A stretch of DNA of 64,000 bases from Acanthosoma haemorrhoidale. Lineage: Eukaryota > Arthropoda > Insecta > Hemiptera > Acanthosomatidae. Below are positions 23,197 to 34,811 of this stretch, piece after piece. The notes beneath the pieces were generated by a model, which saw only the letters and a list, made by a program, of their open reading frames with translations, was not told where the DNA came from and searched no databases. The position numbers and the translations under genes are program-made. Within the stretch, counting starts at the first letter, position 1. Every line of letters begins with the position of its first letter. The stretch spans positions 39,755,754 through 39,819,753 of the forward strand of contig OV884011.1 of the NCBI GenBank assembly GCA_930367205.1, given 5' to 3'.

Positions 23197-26100
23197 TGAA
23201 AAAGTGGTGAGGCCACTAACTCACCCTATGGGCTAACTAGTTTTTAAATCCAACCCATATGAAAACAAACGAAACAAAGAATTACTTCAAACTAAGTCGT
23301 TCATCTTGGACCATAATTATTTACTCTTTTCTTTCTTGTTTTCTAATAAGAGAAGACCCGTTCCACCTCAAGAGCCTTGCGGTTCCGACACTTGAAAATA
23401 GGATTGGAAAGAAACAGTGGTTCCCTCAACTGTAATTAAAGGAACGTGAGTCATAACGGAGGTAACAGTCAGTTCCAGTTTTTATGGACTACGATGGAAC
23501 ATTTTCTCTTTTCTTGTATAATAAACACTGTACTATATTAATTATACTATTGAAGATATTGGGCAAAATACACGTTGAATTATCACCAGACGCCGATGAA
23601 CTTCCAATATCCATCTGGAAGAATAGCAACCTTTTTTCTAGTCTACCACAGTTTACATCACGAAAGTGAAAGATATAAAAAAAGGCATTCAACGTTTTCG
23701 TCAGTAAAGTGTATTTAAGGAAATTGCTGTTCTATTAGTCAAACTCAGATTCTTATACATTCCAAAAAATAACGTTTTGAAATTCGACAATTACGATTTT
23801 ATTTAATTCAAAGATCAGCTGCAATTTTGTTTTTTATTACTTAAGAGATTTGTTTTGCCTAATTGAATGCTTCAATATGGAAATGACAAAAATACAAGAG
23901 ACGATCGTCGATTTTCGTGGAGAGAAATGTGACTTTAGAAAGCGAATGAAGACACGATACTTTTTTTTTTCAAACCCAATTTTACAATACAATCTTTCTC
24001 CTCCCAACCCTAAACGTTGCAAGTTTTCACTCATCGCCAAATTTGACATTCCGGGTATCTTCAACTGTCCATATTCTAACATGCCTGTTATGTTGTTCCC
24101 TGCAAGACTTCTCCAAGCGACAATACCACACTCTAGCCGCGGCCATAATGAGAAACAAAAATAAAAGGCGGCTCGCGCCTGCGCAGAGGAGGGTCACCTT
24201 GACAAGGCTGCGGTATCAATGACACCATCCCCTCCACAGCTGTTGTCAGTCTTCGCCTGTCTTCCTTCATTTCGGAGGGGGAAAATGTCAGGCAACGACA
24301 GGGAAAATGTAGGGAAATATAGGGCTGCTCACATCCCGTTCTTACAGATATCTTTAAAGCTATGATAATTTTAATAACCACTGTGGAACAAAAAAAAAAT
24401 AGTGATATACTCTGAAAGCCATTTGAGGAAAAAAACAAGTTAAGAACACCACATCTCACCATAAGAAAAGAGGTGTAGTTATCAGCCAAATTGGAAACAC
24501 TAAACAAACAGCACTCCATCGAAGAAACTGGTTATATCTTAAAAGAAACTTGTTGATGAGAAAACATGGCCAATTGTGTTTTGAACTATTTAATTTTAAT
24601 ACTTTAATAATGCTTAGGTACATTTTCAGATTATTACTTAAGAAGAAAGTTTAAATGGTAAAAGTGACGAAAGCAGCATTTGTAGATGCGGGATAAGCAT
24701 TTGACAAGTTCTTGCAAATTGAATGGTTATTGCATTGACAGGAACTATGGAATCCAATAAAACGTGATAACATGCTTACTGTTACGATAATTTTTAAGAT
24801 TTATCATGTCGTATCTCAGAAGCTGGTTAACGTATAGTATTATTTTCTTTCCCATGGCTAAGCCTTAATACTGTGAGGCAAAAAGATTTTAAAAGATAAT
24901 GGAAAACGAAATTTTTCGTTTGATTGCTTTTAGTGATTTAATGAATCATGTGGAGGTTTTTTTAATCAAAAATCACGAGTAGTTTATTTTTAGCAATGAT
25001 GGCCTCGTTATTGTTTCTTCAATCTATAAGTCTTTTATTCCATTTATGTATGTTAGCAACTTGTTTTAAACACGTTCTACTTCATTTAATTTATTGAGAT
25101 ACTAAAGTATTGTTATTATTAATATTAGTAGTATCTTATTGCAGCAAGGATACGGCTGCTGTAATACTGTGGGACTACAATAGCTTGTGCACCGGGGTGC
25201 TCGAACCCCGGGAAGAGTCCCTCATCGGCCTTGGTGTGACCTTCAGCTTATCTACAGTCTCCCATGTCTACTTATAGACATTGTGTGTCTTCCTTTTAAC
25301 TGTTCCTTTTTTTTTTCTTTTTTTTAATATTTGTCTATATTTATGAATCCATATGCGCCTTGTATATAAACTAGCAGCATATGAATAGGTAAAATATGGC
25401 GGAATTATGCCATCCTCCATTTGGCCATTTATTTACCTTAAAAGGCCATACTTTCTCATGTAACATTAAATAAAGTGGTGACAATTTATACTAACATTTT
25501 ATTTTACGTCAATTATGAGCCAATTGTATTTTTTATTTATTAAAAAACAAAAAATTAACGTTAGTGCTATTTGTAACATTGATGATGACTGCAATTATTT
25601 ATGATATTTTTAAATAGACGTAATCGAAATAAAGGATGTAGAAAACATGGAGAGTTAACAGTGAGAGATGGTCACGAAACTCTGTTTCTTAAAAAATATT
25701 AAATCATTATTGAAAACATACTTTTATTTTTAATCAAAACAAATCTAATCCATTATATTTTCTAAACCATCTCGGTCACTAGAAATCGTATTTTCAACAA
25801 ATAAAACTAAAACATTAATGTTTAAAAAAACAAAACACCAATGTACATTAATTATATAACAACATTTTTTTAGAATATATGTGAATCCTATGTGGAAAAA
25901 TGGCACGTTATTAAATTTTAAACAGTTTCTAAGCAGACACCAAATATCTTAGATTTAGAAAGAACATGATCAATTAATACATATTTATAAGTTAATATAC
26001 CTTTAAAATTTCAGATAGGTTGAATCTCTTTTCAACCACTTTCATAGCACAGACAGACGGGGAATCAAACAAAACCCATAACCTTTTATCTTTCCAACTA

Positions 26101-27770
26101 GAGCCTCCCCCTTACGACTCGGCAACAAATGTATATATTAAAATCAAACAAAGTGTTCTTTGTAAAAAAGGCTCGTAGTCCAATATAAATTGCATCAAAA
26201 TAGTTAAATTTAACATTTAGGGTATTTTTTCTTTACTCCCACACTGATAACCCACTTGATAATCTAAAACAGTAAAAAAAAAAATCAGTGATAAATGCCA
26301 TGTGAAGCACAGAAGTCTAAAATAGAGCGGCAATGCATTCTTTGAAAATCAGCAGAAATCTCAACTTTATTGATAAAAATGTTTGACCAATCTTCGAAGC
26401 TTTTTTTTGAAAGAAGCATATACGGCCCCTGGATGGAACGAATGAGTATGCAATTATAAGCAGCATTAATCATTACAATACATTTAAACAAAAGATAAAT
26501 GAAAAAATCAAAGAGGGGCTTATTTTATGGACTTCAGCAATCTAATATGAGACTGAGTAAATGTAGTTTTATGTCTCTTGCTTGTAGAGGGGATTCACAA
26601 AGTACACGTATAAACACATAAGGATTTCTTGATATGAAAAATCCTAAGTAATCCAAAAACCTAAGTCAGTATTTTAGAAGAGGGGAAGAAATATTGAAAA
26701 CGCTGACTAGGACCGGACAGACATACACCGCGGCGCACTGACCTTGGCCACCACGTGATTCGGCCCTTGACCTTGCTGGTCCTACCTGTGGGGCCGCCAC
26801 CATCTCGTATCATTTTGTTTATTTGGATTATGCTTACATGTGGTCCGACAGGATAAGATCGAAAATGGTACTATCCGAATGAGATTGATGAGACTCACTT
26901 GGTAGTAATTGCCTACCGAAAAGTATCCAGTATTTACGAGGGAAAACAATAAATCTCGAGGTTCCAAGTTTTACGGGAGAAACTGTGGTCAAGACTAAAC
27001 GGTGGTAGTGAGCTTATCCTGGCAGTGTTCATTTTGAATTGAAACTTTGTATGACTTCTTTAATCTGCGCCATGGAGCATTGTCGGTGATAAGCAGTACG
27101 CTATTTTTAGGTGTTGGTAGTTTGTGGATTTAGGCATTGTAATTGAGGGTTGTGATGCAATATCAAGAATAGTCGTATGTCCCATATAGTATTTAATGCC
27201 TCTGTCAGTAGGATTTCACGGGATCGAGTTACTGTCAATTTTGATTCGTGAAAGGTCGCTCTTTATTTTTTTAAGAGGGATATTTCTAGGTACTTCCTTT
27301 TTAGCATGTAGCCATAGTCTTCATCTAGAAAGTTAGTTAGTCCACATTATTCTTCATCGAGGTCATGCAGAACAATTTACTCACACGTAGAGAAGACGAG
27401 GAAACCGTGCAAAACGCTGCAACAATATCCAAGAACGTGGCTGCTGGCAATTGATAATTTTTATTGCCTCAAACAACACGTTCATAAAACTTGTTGCGGA
27501 GTGACAGCAAGTTCTTGTTTTGGTTTCCTTGGTCTTTGGATTAAAATTGTAATATTATTTTTTTCATTTTGCTGGGAAATACTATAACCTAAAACAAGAG
27601 ATCAATATGCTTAATAAGAGACATCTCTTTACTACTGAAGTTTTATGACGTGTACAGTGGTTGTTAAATCGTCTGGTGTTTTCATTAAAGCAAGTCGTGT
27701 TATTAACCTATGGCAGAGTCCAGATTCACTGACCATTGCAATGTTTACAACCTAATTTTGTTGAATGTTG
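23197..27770. other. Region without a recognised gene
   Basis: No supported gene. A 7-bp-arm hairpin with a GCTCGA loop, CCGGGGT/ACCCCGG at 25192-25211, looks like a tRNA T-arm and is followed by T-rich tracts near 25,305-25,325, so a SINE remnant is possible. A GC-richer patch at about 26,700-26,800 is unassigned. The minus frames at 24133-24519, 26285-26491 and 26782-26967 have no recognisable domain. Confidence 0.5.
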
Positions 27771-28640
27771 ATGACTGTAGCGACCGCTAACTACATAAAA
27801 TAAATCACCCTATACTCTATTGTAAATTGGTCATAATATGTTGTAAATTAATTTAACAAATGTAAATAACATTACCAAACCATAAGTCATACCAGTGTAA
27901 ATATTGTAAACAATAAAAGACGCAGCTGCAAAAAACTAGTAAGAGGCCTTTGAAGGGGGAGTCAGGTAGCGACCCAGGCCTTGTTGGGTCCCCGCCTAGA
28001 ACAGTCTAGCGTCACCACAATCCTGCGGTTTGGTTGGTCAGAATAAGACCCCAGATCATTGGTTACTGGGGGCTATATATACCCCCTAGTTTTAGCCGAC
28101 GGCTCTCTGACTGGTACTTGCAGCTGCATTGATGTTTCAAGATTTGGCCTTCTCATTTATGAAAACCTCTACATCTCTCATCCTAACCTCGTTAATTTTT
28201 AGTCCGGCCTCGTCAGACCCCACACCTTCCTAGTGGGATTATCTGCCTTCGTCTCGCTAAAACTAGCACCTCCTTGGGAGAGACCTCTCCCTCGCGGACG
28301 ACGGCTGCCGTAGCCCTATAAACTTTACCTAGTAGTGTCTCCCACGGCAATCCAGTCTGCCTCTCTCCGGTTCACACTCGCTTTTGTGATTTGGATGGTC
28401 TACCCTCAGATACCGAGTGTGAATTCGTGGTCATTCCAAGACCACCTACAATACCTACCCTATACCTCTTCTCCTGAACATAGTGCACTTTCGGGGCACA
28501 TACCTATCAAATATGGAGTCAGATAGTACGGTAGTAAGATCCGTCATGAAGCAATTGTCGAGGTCATAGCCTCATCAACCCTCACTTCGTCACTAGGGCT
28601 AGAGTAACTAGGCACCCCATCGTGACGACCTGACAATGAC
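27771..28640. mobile_element. Solo LTR of an LTR retrotransposon with 5-bp target-site duplication
   Basis: The block 27776-28635 (860 bp) begins TGTAGCGACC and ends GACGACCTGACA, with the canonical TG...CA LTR termini. It is bracketed by ATGAC at 27771-27775 and ATGAC at 28636-28640, a 5-bp duplication of the kind made by retroviral-type integrases. From about 27,950 inward its base composition is clearly GC-richer than the flanks. A TATATATA core within a G5/C5 near-palindrome at about 28,067-28,086 could be the promoter, and an AATAAA lies near 27,916. I see no second LTR or gag-pol sequence beside it, so it is a solo LTR left by LTR-LTR recombination. Orientation is unresolved. Confidence 0.72.
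28064..28086. promoter_or_regulatory. Candidate LTR TATA box in a G5/C5 near-palindrome
   Basis: The tract reads GGGGGCTATATATACCCCC, so a TATATATA core sits between G5 and C5. It lies within the solo LTR and is the best core-promoter candidate there. Because the core is near-symmetrical, it does not settle the LTR orientation. Confidence 0.4.
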
Positions 28641-31199
28641 AATCCATGGTAGAGCAAAATTCTTGAGCAAGAAGATGAAATTTTCTTCATCTGTGCCTGC
28701 CATTAAAATTCCATTTTTTAATGTGTTATAGTTGGATTTTGTTGTGTATAAAGATTCATTTGGTATTTTTTAATAATCGCTTTGCAAATTATAATTCGGT
28801 TGAGCCGATGAGATTGTAAAAAAAAACATGGTGATACAGGTCGTGGGTTCAAGTTTAAATTAATAGCGAAACCGGTCTTCCCACATGGAGTTGTATTTTT
28901 ACATCAAACATAGAACTGTCGAAAAGCTCATGTAAAAATAAAAATCAGCGTGGGAAGGAAAACAAGACTATTTGATTTTTTTTTTTTTTTAAATTGAATT
29001 CTGCTACCAGTTAAAAAAGCAATCCGTTCATTAATTTTACATTCTCCACCCACATAAATAAATATTAAGCCAATAGAACGGACCTTTCCCGTTGCTACAA
29101 GGATACGTAACAGGATGTACGCAGAGAGTCCTTGAAGTCGTTTAATTGAATAATGCTCCACTGATAAAATATTTAACAATATAATATAAAACCAGCCGTT
29201 CTCATGGGCTAGTGGGAAGTGACACTAGATTCTCGTATTTTGCCCCGACATCGTTCATAGAAGACATTCTCCCCGTTAGCCTACGCTCTTTGAAAACAAT
29301 AAAATATGCAAATTGGCTTCATTAAGTTAGAAATATGCAGAACTTATCGTGGGAAGCCGAGAGTAATGTTTTCTTATTTCGAATTGCACACGATACATTG
29401 AAATTACAATAGACCTACAATTACATTAATGATGTATATATTTGCATATAGTGCCTGAAATAATTATTGCTGGCCCGTGGATCAGTTTCGGGTGATTTTC
29501 CTGTAATATTATATTTTTTGAAATTAAGACAAGAAAAACTAAAGGGACAATATCAGAAGATCAATATTTTATATTTTATTTCATTTTTCTAATCCCAACG
29601 AAGTATTAATAGCAACAAGACCTATTGGTTTATTTGTTATGGCTTAGAAAACTTCAAAGTTATTAATATGTTCCCGTCTTTAACGTGTCTTCCGCAATAA
29701 AAAATACTCAAGCGGCATCAAGTTTAGTTATTTTTTTTGTGATTTTAGCGAGTTTCATTTGATTCTTTGAAGATGGTAAAAATACAGCCTCATAAAAAAT
29801 AGTGATGGTCCATTAAATAATTAATAGGTATTCAAAATTATTGATTACAACGTCCTTATTATTAATACGTAATTTATATGATTATTTTTTAAAACTATTA
29901 TTACAAAAAATCAACGATATTAACTGGCATTAACATCGTGTACAAAATGTTTTAATTTTTTTAGGGGCACGATATTTTTCATTTCCAATGTAGCATATGA
30001 AGTATTTTTGGAACCAAATACTTTAAAGACGCGAATAACTTGATTAATAATATGGAAAAATTTTTAGGGCATAAGTGGACACAATTTACATAAAGTTATA
30101 AAAACTGCAAATTATGTCCCCAGTTTCACATTAAGGAATGATATTAGTCTATTACTGAATATGAGTTCCAAAATTCTCGATGTCTTGATTAATAATACTA
30201 CTACTATAGTAATTACTATTTTTGGGGTCTTTAGATGAGTAAAATTACCATTAAAATCAATAAAATAGTCTGTAAACTGTAACGAATCACAAATGACATG
30301 AATTAATTTAACTTTTTTTTTAGTATCGTTGTAGTTGTTACTATCCTAGATTCATGCTCTATGGTCCATAAAGAACCTCCAGTATCTCCACCACTCAAAC
30401 TTAACCAAGAGATATTTGGGTGTCTCCTTTGTCTAGTTGTCGAGCTATTCAACTATTACCACTTCATTATTGACGGTTGACCAAAGATGTGTGGCATCGG
30501 CAAGCTTCTTACAATGGTCCTTATTCTATTTTTTACTTTGGCACCTCTCTGTATGTATCTAATGGTAGTATACCAATATAAAGAACGTTCTAGAAGACAG
30601 AGGAGAGGGATGGAGAGAGAGATGAAGAGAGAGGGACGGATAGAGAGGCAAGAATGCGGCGAAGGAGATCAAGTTACGACAGCCTGCCGACCTCCGCTGC
30701 TCAACTCGCGCAGAATTAACATACCTACTTCTGTCTTAAGGATCTCACGATACACTATTCTTTCGTTTCTTGTCTATTACATAATGTATGATGTCTATGG
30801 TTAGTGTAATGAACAGGTCATGTACATTGAACCAGTGCAATATATCCATATATGAGCACATAGTCATAAACCACCTCGATCGCTGAACATTTCCTTTTCG
30901 ACAAACAAATAATCGTAGGAAGCTAAATTTTTTTTACTATTTTTGGAATTATTTTTTCGCTACTGCCTATCATTTGTCCTTAAGAAGCAAATCACAACTT
31001 TAATTATTATATATTCAGTTTTATATGACTCAACTTATGAGGTTTTTCATGACTGCCACAGATGTATCGGGTTGGAACGGATGACATTTATTTTGATGAA
31101 ATCATTAAAGTAAGAATACATATCTTGTTTACCAACACTAACACAATGAGTATTAAATTAATCTGTAGACATTTATATTTCATTTTTATGGTATATCTT
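28641..31199. other. AT-rich region, no gene recognised
   Basis: No supported gene. A purine tract with many GAGAG/GAAGAG words at about 30,590-30,680 lies within a 105-codon + frame (30487-30804). That frame has a hydrophobic N-terminus and then an Arg/Glu-rich stretch produced by the purine tract. I regard it as chance. Confidence 0.5.
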
Positions 31200-31911
31200 T
31201 CAGTTTATTGTGAAATTTTTAAGTTTTTTTCTAATTCCAATTAAATCTGAGCAATTACGAGTTATATTCTTATATGAATTTAAACTTGGACATGATGCTT
31301 TCGAAGCCTTTCGAAACATTAATATGGCTTTTGGCGATAGTACATTGAATGAAAGAACTGTATATCTGAACTGTGGTTCTCTAGGTTTCAATACGACAAT
31401 CCAAGTGTCGAGAATGAATCTCATGGAAGGGCAGAAACAAAGCTCGATGATGACGAATTAAAGGTAGAGGCGAATCCACATCAAAATCAGACAGAGAACT
31501 TTCAGCCATACTTCTGTTATACGACACTGTCATGCTATTGGGAAAACAGAACAAAATGGACCAGTGAAACGCACATGATCTGACTTATCACCTAATTAAT
31601 AAAATAAGTTAACTATAAAATAAAAATTACATGATCTAGAAGTAGAAGGTTTACCACATCCACCATATTCATATAACTTGTCGCCAACTGACTATCATTT
31701 TAAGAGCGCGCATTCGACGTATTTAAAAAAAAACAAAATATTCCGAAATAAAAACGAGTTAAAATTTTTATTTTTCGAATTTATTGATTCAAAGCTAAAA
31801 AGATTCTTTGAACAAGTGATAAAAAACCTTGTCAGGCGTTGGGAGAAATGTATTGAAGCTAACCGAAGTTATTATGAAAGTTTGTTATTTTCTTTCAATC
31901 AAAAGCCCTGA
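31200..31911 (+). pseudogene. Decayed mariner transposase
   Basis: The first frame reads SEQLRVIFLYEFKLGHDAF and then FGDSTLNERTV, the N-terminal HTH region of mariner transposases. After a frameshift near 31,365 it continues WFSRFQYDNPSVENESHGRA, then TKLDDDELKVEANP, the mariner WF.rF and GRP...LDD.ELK.lVE.nP region. A large internal deletion removes most of the catalytic core. A segment resembling LLYDT near 31,510-31,525 may be the second Asp motif. The open frame 31678-31911 gives LSPTDYHF...VIKNLVRRWEKCIEANRSYYE, the mariner C-terminus. Just before it, the usual YSPDL reads YSYNL, so the Asp of that motif is Asn. Terminal repeats were not identified. Confidence 0.82.
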
Positions 31912-34211
31912 GAACAATAGTAAATGCCCCTTATTATGTCAGCAACAAAACCCTTCATAACGATCTTAATATACCCTACATTCTAGAACTCATCCCTTTT
32001 TATCCAAGTTTATGAAATTCCACAGTAGCCTTTCCAACCACCCTAATCCTGTAGCACAGTCATTGCACTACGCCACTCATCCCTATAATCCTCCTCGGAG
32101 ACTGAAACGGCAGTGGCCTCGTGACCTGCTATAAACGCGTGACAGTGGGAGTCCTGGCAATGGCCAGTTTCTCCAATCATCTCCTGAGCGTCTGTGGCTC
32201 TCGCGCTCTTGGTCAGCCTCCACTGGTTAGTACCGGTGACGCGGCTGACGGAGGAGCGTGGGGGACTTCCCAAGACTCCGCTTTTTCTTCGCATGTGGAT
32301 TTGGGAGGTCTCTGGGCTGTCTGTAAATATTGTATGAATGAGCGAGTGAATGATGAACTGTAAATATGGTATGAATGAGAGCATTTATCTTATTACTTAT
32401 TGCCTTACAAAAGGCAGATTGTAATTATAGCACAATAAAGGAGTATATATATTTTCTTTTATTGGCCTCATACTCTAGGAACTGGCATTTCAAATGTTCC
32501 AACCAATTGAACTGATTTGTATCTTGAAAAATCTTAAAAGTTAGAGAAACGTATTTTTTTTTTCATATTTCAAGTTGTGGAATATATCATTATTTCATAT
32601 TTATTGAATCATTTTTACTACTATCTTAGAGCGTGCCTACGGACTATGAGGATCATGAAAGGGGGTCGTCCCGTACCTGAAGTAGAACCATTCTATATGG
32701 GCTGAGAAACTACTTACCACTTCATTGGTCTAATAGAACTGAAATTTCCTCATATCCACCTTGGTGAAGAAAACTCGGCCGAATGACTACATTTAGCCGT
32801 CATATCCGTGCTGTAAGCATCTATTCTTCTAGCAAAATATCGGAAGTCCATTAAAAAGTCTAGTGATCCTTCATGGTATATTTTATTTCAGAACTATCAC
32901 AGAACAGCCTCGTACCTGAATGAAATTAGAACGGGAAAGGTTGGATACGGCAATTAACTTATTTCATCATGGGAGTTGAAAGTAAGTAAAGAGTAAATAG
33001 AATTGATTATACAAAACAAAGATACATAAATGGTACTGTATCAGGTGAGACAACGTTGACAGACGAAAGAGACGAAGGTAAAGGTAACCCTAAAATAGAC
33101 CCGGGTTAGGGTTGGTCAAGGTCTTTAAGGAAGCCACCACCAGGTCAAATATCCTGCCCTGTTTTAACATTCAGTCCGTCCCACACGTGAGAACTAAATA
33201 AAAAACTCAGGTATTTTTTATCTAGATATTAAAATGTCTATGCGTGTGTCTGAAAAAATAATATCTTCTCGTAGTAAACATTAGGATAAATGATGAAATT
33301 GAGCTAACGGAGAAATGATGAAAGGATAGATGATGACAATTTTCACTTAAAGGGTCTAATTCAGCACTAATTTATAAAATACCCACCAGAACCTTAAATA
33401 ATCATTCAGTATGATATGCTTTTTCATTGCCAAGCCCGAGGGCAAAGTTTGCCGACTGTCTATCCGTCTGAAATATATTCTATATGATACATGAAGTTCT
33501 ATGTCATCGGACGTAGAAATGATTCAATCGATCTGAAATTTTAAAGATATATTTTATTAGCCAATTTTAAGTGACTGAGATGTTTAACTAAATAAAAGGA
33601 AGTATTTTTGAACAAATATACCTAGCAGTTTATGAGTATTTGAGAAATTTACGATTAATTGAGAAACTGACGAAGGATCCCCAAAATATCTTATAACCGT
33701 ATTACTCTCTAGTTCATTTATTTCGTATATATTGTATTGTATTTTAAAAATACAAGTTGATTCATAATTGCTAAATCACAGTCAGTAACTTATGTTTTGG
33801 GCGAAAATGTTCAATCATCAAATAATCTACCCCTAAAACGGACTCCTAAAGTATACATTCCAGCACATTTGGCTTTGATATTTTGTGTGGTAGTCGAAAT
33901 CCGAAATTGAGGAAAAAAACACTTGAAATGAAATAATATTTTTTAAAATAAAAGCACTGTTTTCTTGTTAGTCAAATTTTTTTTTTGTACTTTATTATTA
34001 TTGATGAGAGACTTGGTACCAGAATAAAGTTTTTATTTTCACTATCTATCTGTATATGACCGTACCAATTGTCCAGCCAACTAACGAATATATATTAAGC
34101 AAATACGCTCTACAACGCTTTTATGTGGATTTATCTAAGGAGATTGTCCCAAATATAAATGTGGGGTTGGGTGCTTACACCAAATCAAATTTTAAATAAT
34201 TAATAATATAA
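31912..34211. other. Region without a recognised gene
   Basis: A GC-richer stretch at about 32,050-32,310 is followed by AT-rich sequence with ACAATAAAGGAG near 32,431 and a TA-rich end. This looks like the 3' end of a retroelement on the + strand, but no protein domain confirms it. The opposing ORFs across it (32121-32363 + and 32043-32384 -) have no known motif. The rest is AT-rich and featureless. Confidence 0.4.
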
Positions 34212-34213
34212 TA

Positions 34214-34281
34214 CACTGAGAAACAAAACAAGTGGCCACCCTGTAGTATTTGTACTTATTTCCAATCAATTTGTTATTAAC
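34214..34281 (+). repeat. Left terminal inverted repeat of the Tc1-like element
   Basis: Sixty-eight bp, starting CACTGAGAAACAAAACAAG and ending TTTGTTATTAAC. It pairs with 34742-34809. Confidence 0.88.
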
Positions 34282-34293
34282 TAATTAATTTTT

Positions 34294-34623
34294 GTGGAAG
34301 GGTCTCTAACAGCTGCTGGCTACACAGAGGACACTCTTTCGGAGGCTGTTGTCCAATTTGCACCATACGCTGGAGATGAATGTTCGTTTATGCATAACTT
34401 ACAGCCCCATACAGAAAGAATTATTTCCCGATACCTGGAAAACTCTATTGAACATCTATGGGATGAGTTATCAAAGACGAATAAAGAGACGTCTAACTTT
34501 AACAGATTCGTTTCAGGAGTTAAGGGTTGCCCTAACTTATTTGAGTTAGGTTGCCTTATTAGGTTGATGGTCCATCGACTGCAGGCTTTAATGAACCTAA
34601 GAAGCGGAAACACACCCCATTAA
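34294..34623 (+). pseudogene. C-terminal part of a Tc1-like transposase
   Basis: The frame reads LQPHTERIISRYLENSIEHLWDEL and continues to HRLQALMNLRSGNTPH before a stop. These match the Tc1 C-terminus: the n.rpHtar....yL region, the NPIEHLWdeL motif holding the catalytic Glu, and the final R..a.i..rGG.T.Y. The stretch that normally lies between YL.. and IEHLW, including the WPA.SPDLNP segment, is deleted, so YLEN joins directly to SIEHLW. The N-terminal DNA-binding domain and the first two catalytic Asp regions are absent. No active enzyme can be made. The ATG shown is simply the first in frame. Confidence 0.82.
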
Positions 34624-34741
34624 TATAAAATGTTGTTAATTTCAAATTACCTGATACCACTGATTTTTATTTAATTTATACTTTTAACATTCTCAATATG
34701 TTTCCTATTGTCTGCTATTTATTCTAAAGGTATGTGGAGAC

Positions 34742-34809
34742 GTTAATAACAAATTGATTGGAAATCAGTACAAATTCTGCAGCGTGGTCATTTTGTTTGT
34801 CTCCCAGTG
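34742..34809 (-). repeat. Right terminal inverted repeat of the Tc1-like element
   Basis: Sixty-eight bp. Its reverse complement starts CACTGGGAGACAAACAAAA and ends TTTGTTATTAAC, matching the left repeat. Confidence 0.88.
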
Positions 34810-34811
34810 TA

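Larger units (their letters stand above)
34214..34809 (+). mobile_element. Internally deleted Tc1-like element with 68-bp terminal inverted repeats
   Basis: The ends 34214-34281 and 34742-34809 are inverted copies with few mismatches. The outer ends begin CACTGAGAAACAAA and CACTGGGAGACAAA. The inner part TTTCCAATCAATTTGTTATT is identical in both. TA dinucleotides at 34212-34213 and 34810-34811 flank the 596-bp body, the target site of Tc1/mariner elements. Inside is only the C-terminal third of a transposase, so the element is a non-autonomous deletion derivative. Confidence 0.88.

Noticed and set aside
24133..24519. 128-codon minus ORF
   Set aside because: No recognisable motif or supporting context, with opposing ORFs on the other strand. 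Length alone is not enough.
30487..30804. 105-codon + ORF with a hydrophobic N-terminus, resembling a small membrane or secreted protein
   Set aside because: The charged middle comes from a GA-rich simple tract, there is no recognised motif, and such lengths are expected by chance here.
32043..32384. Overlapping ORFs on both strands in a GC-richer patch
   Set aside because: Neither frame shows a known domain. It is recorded only as a possible retroelement 3' end.
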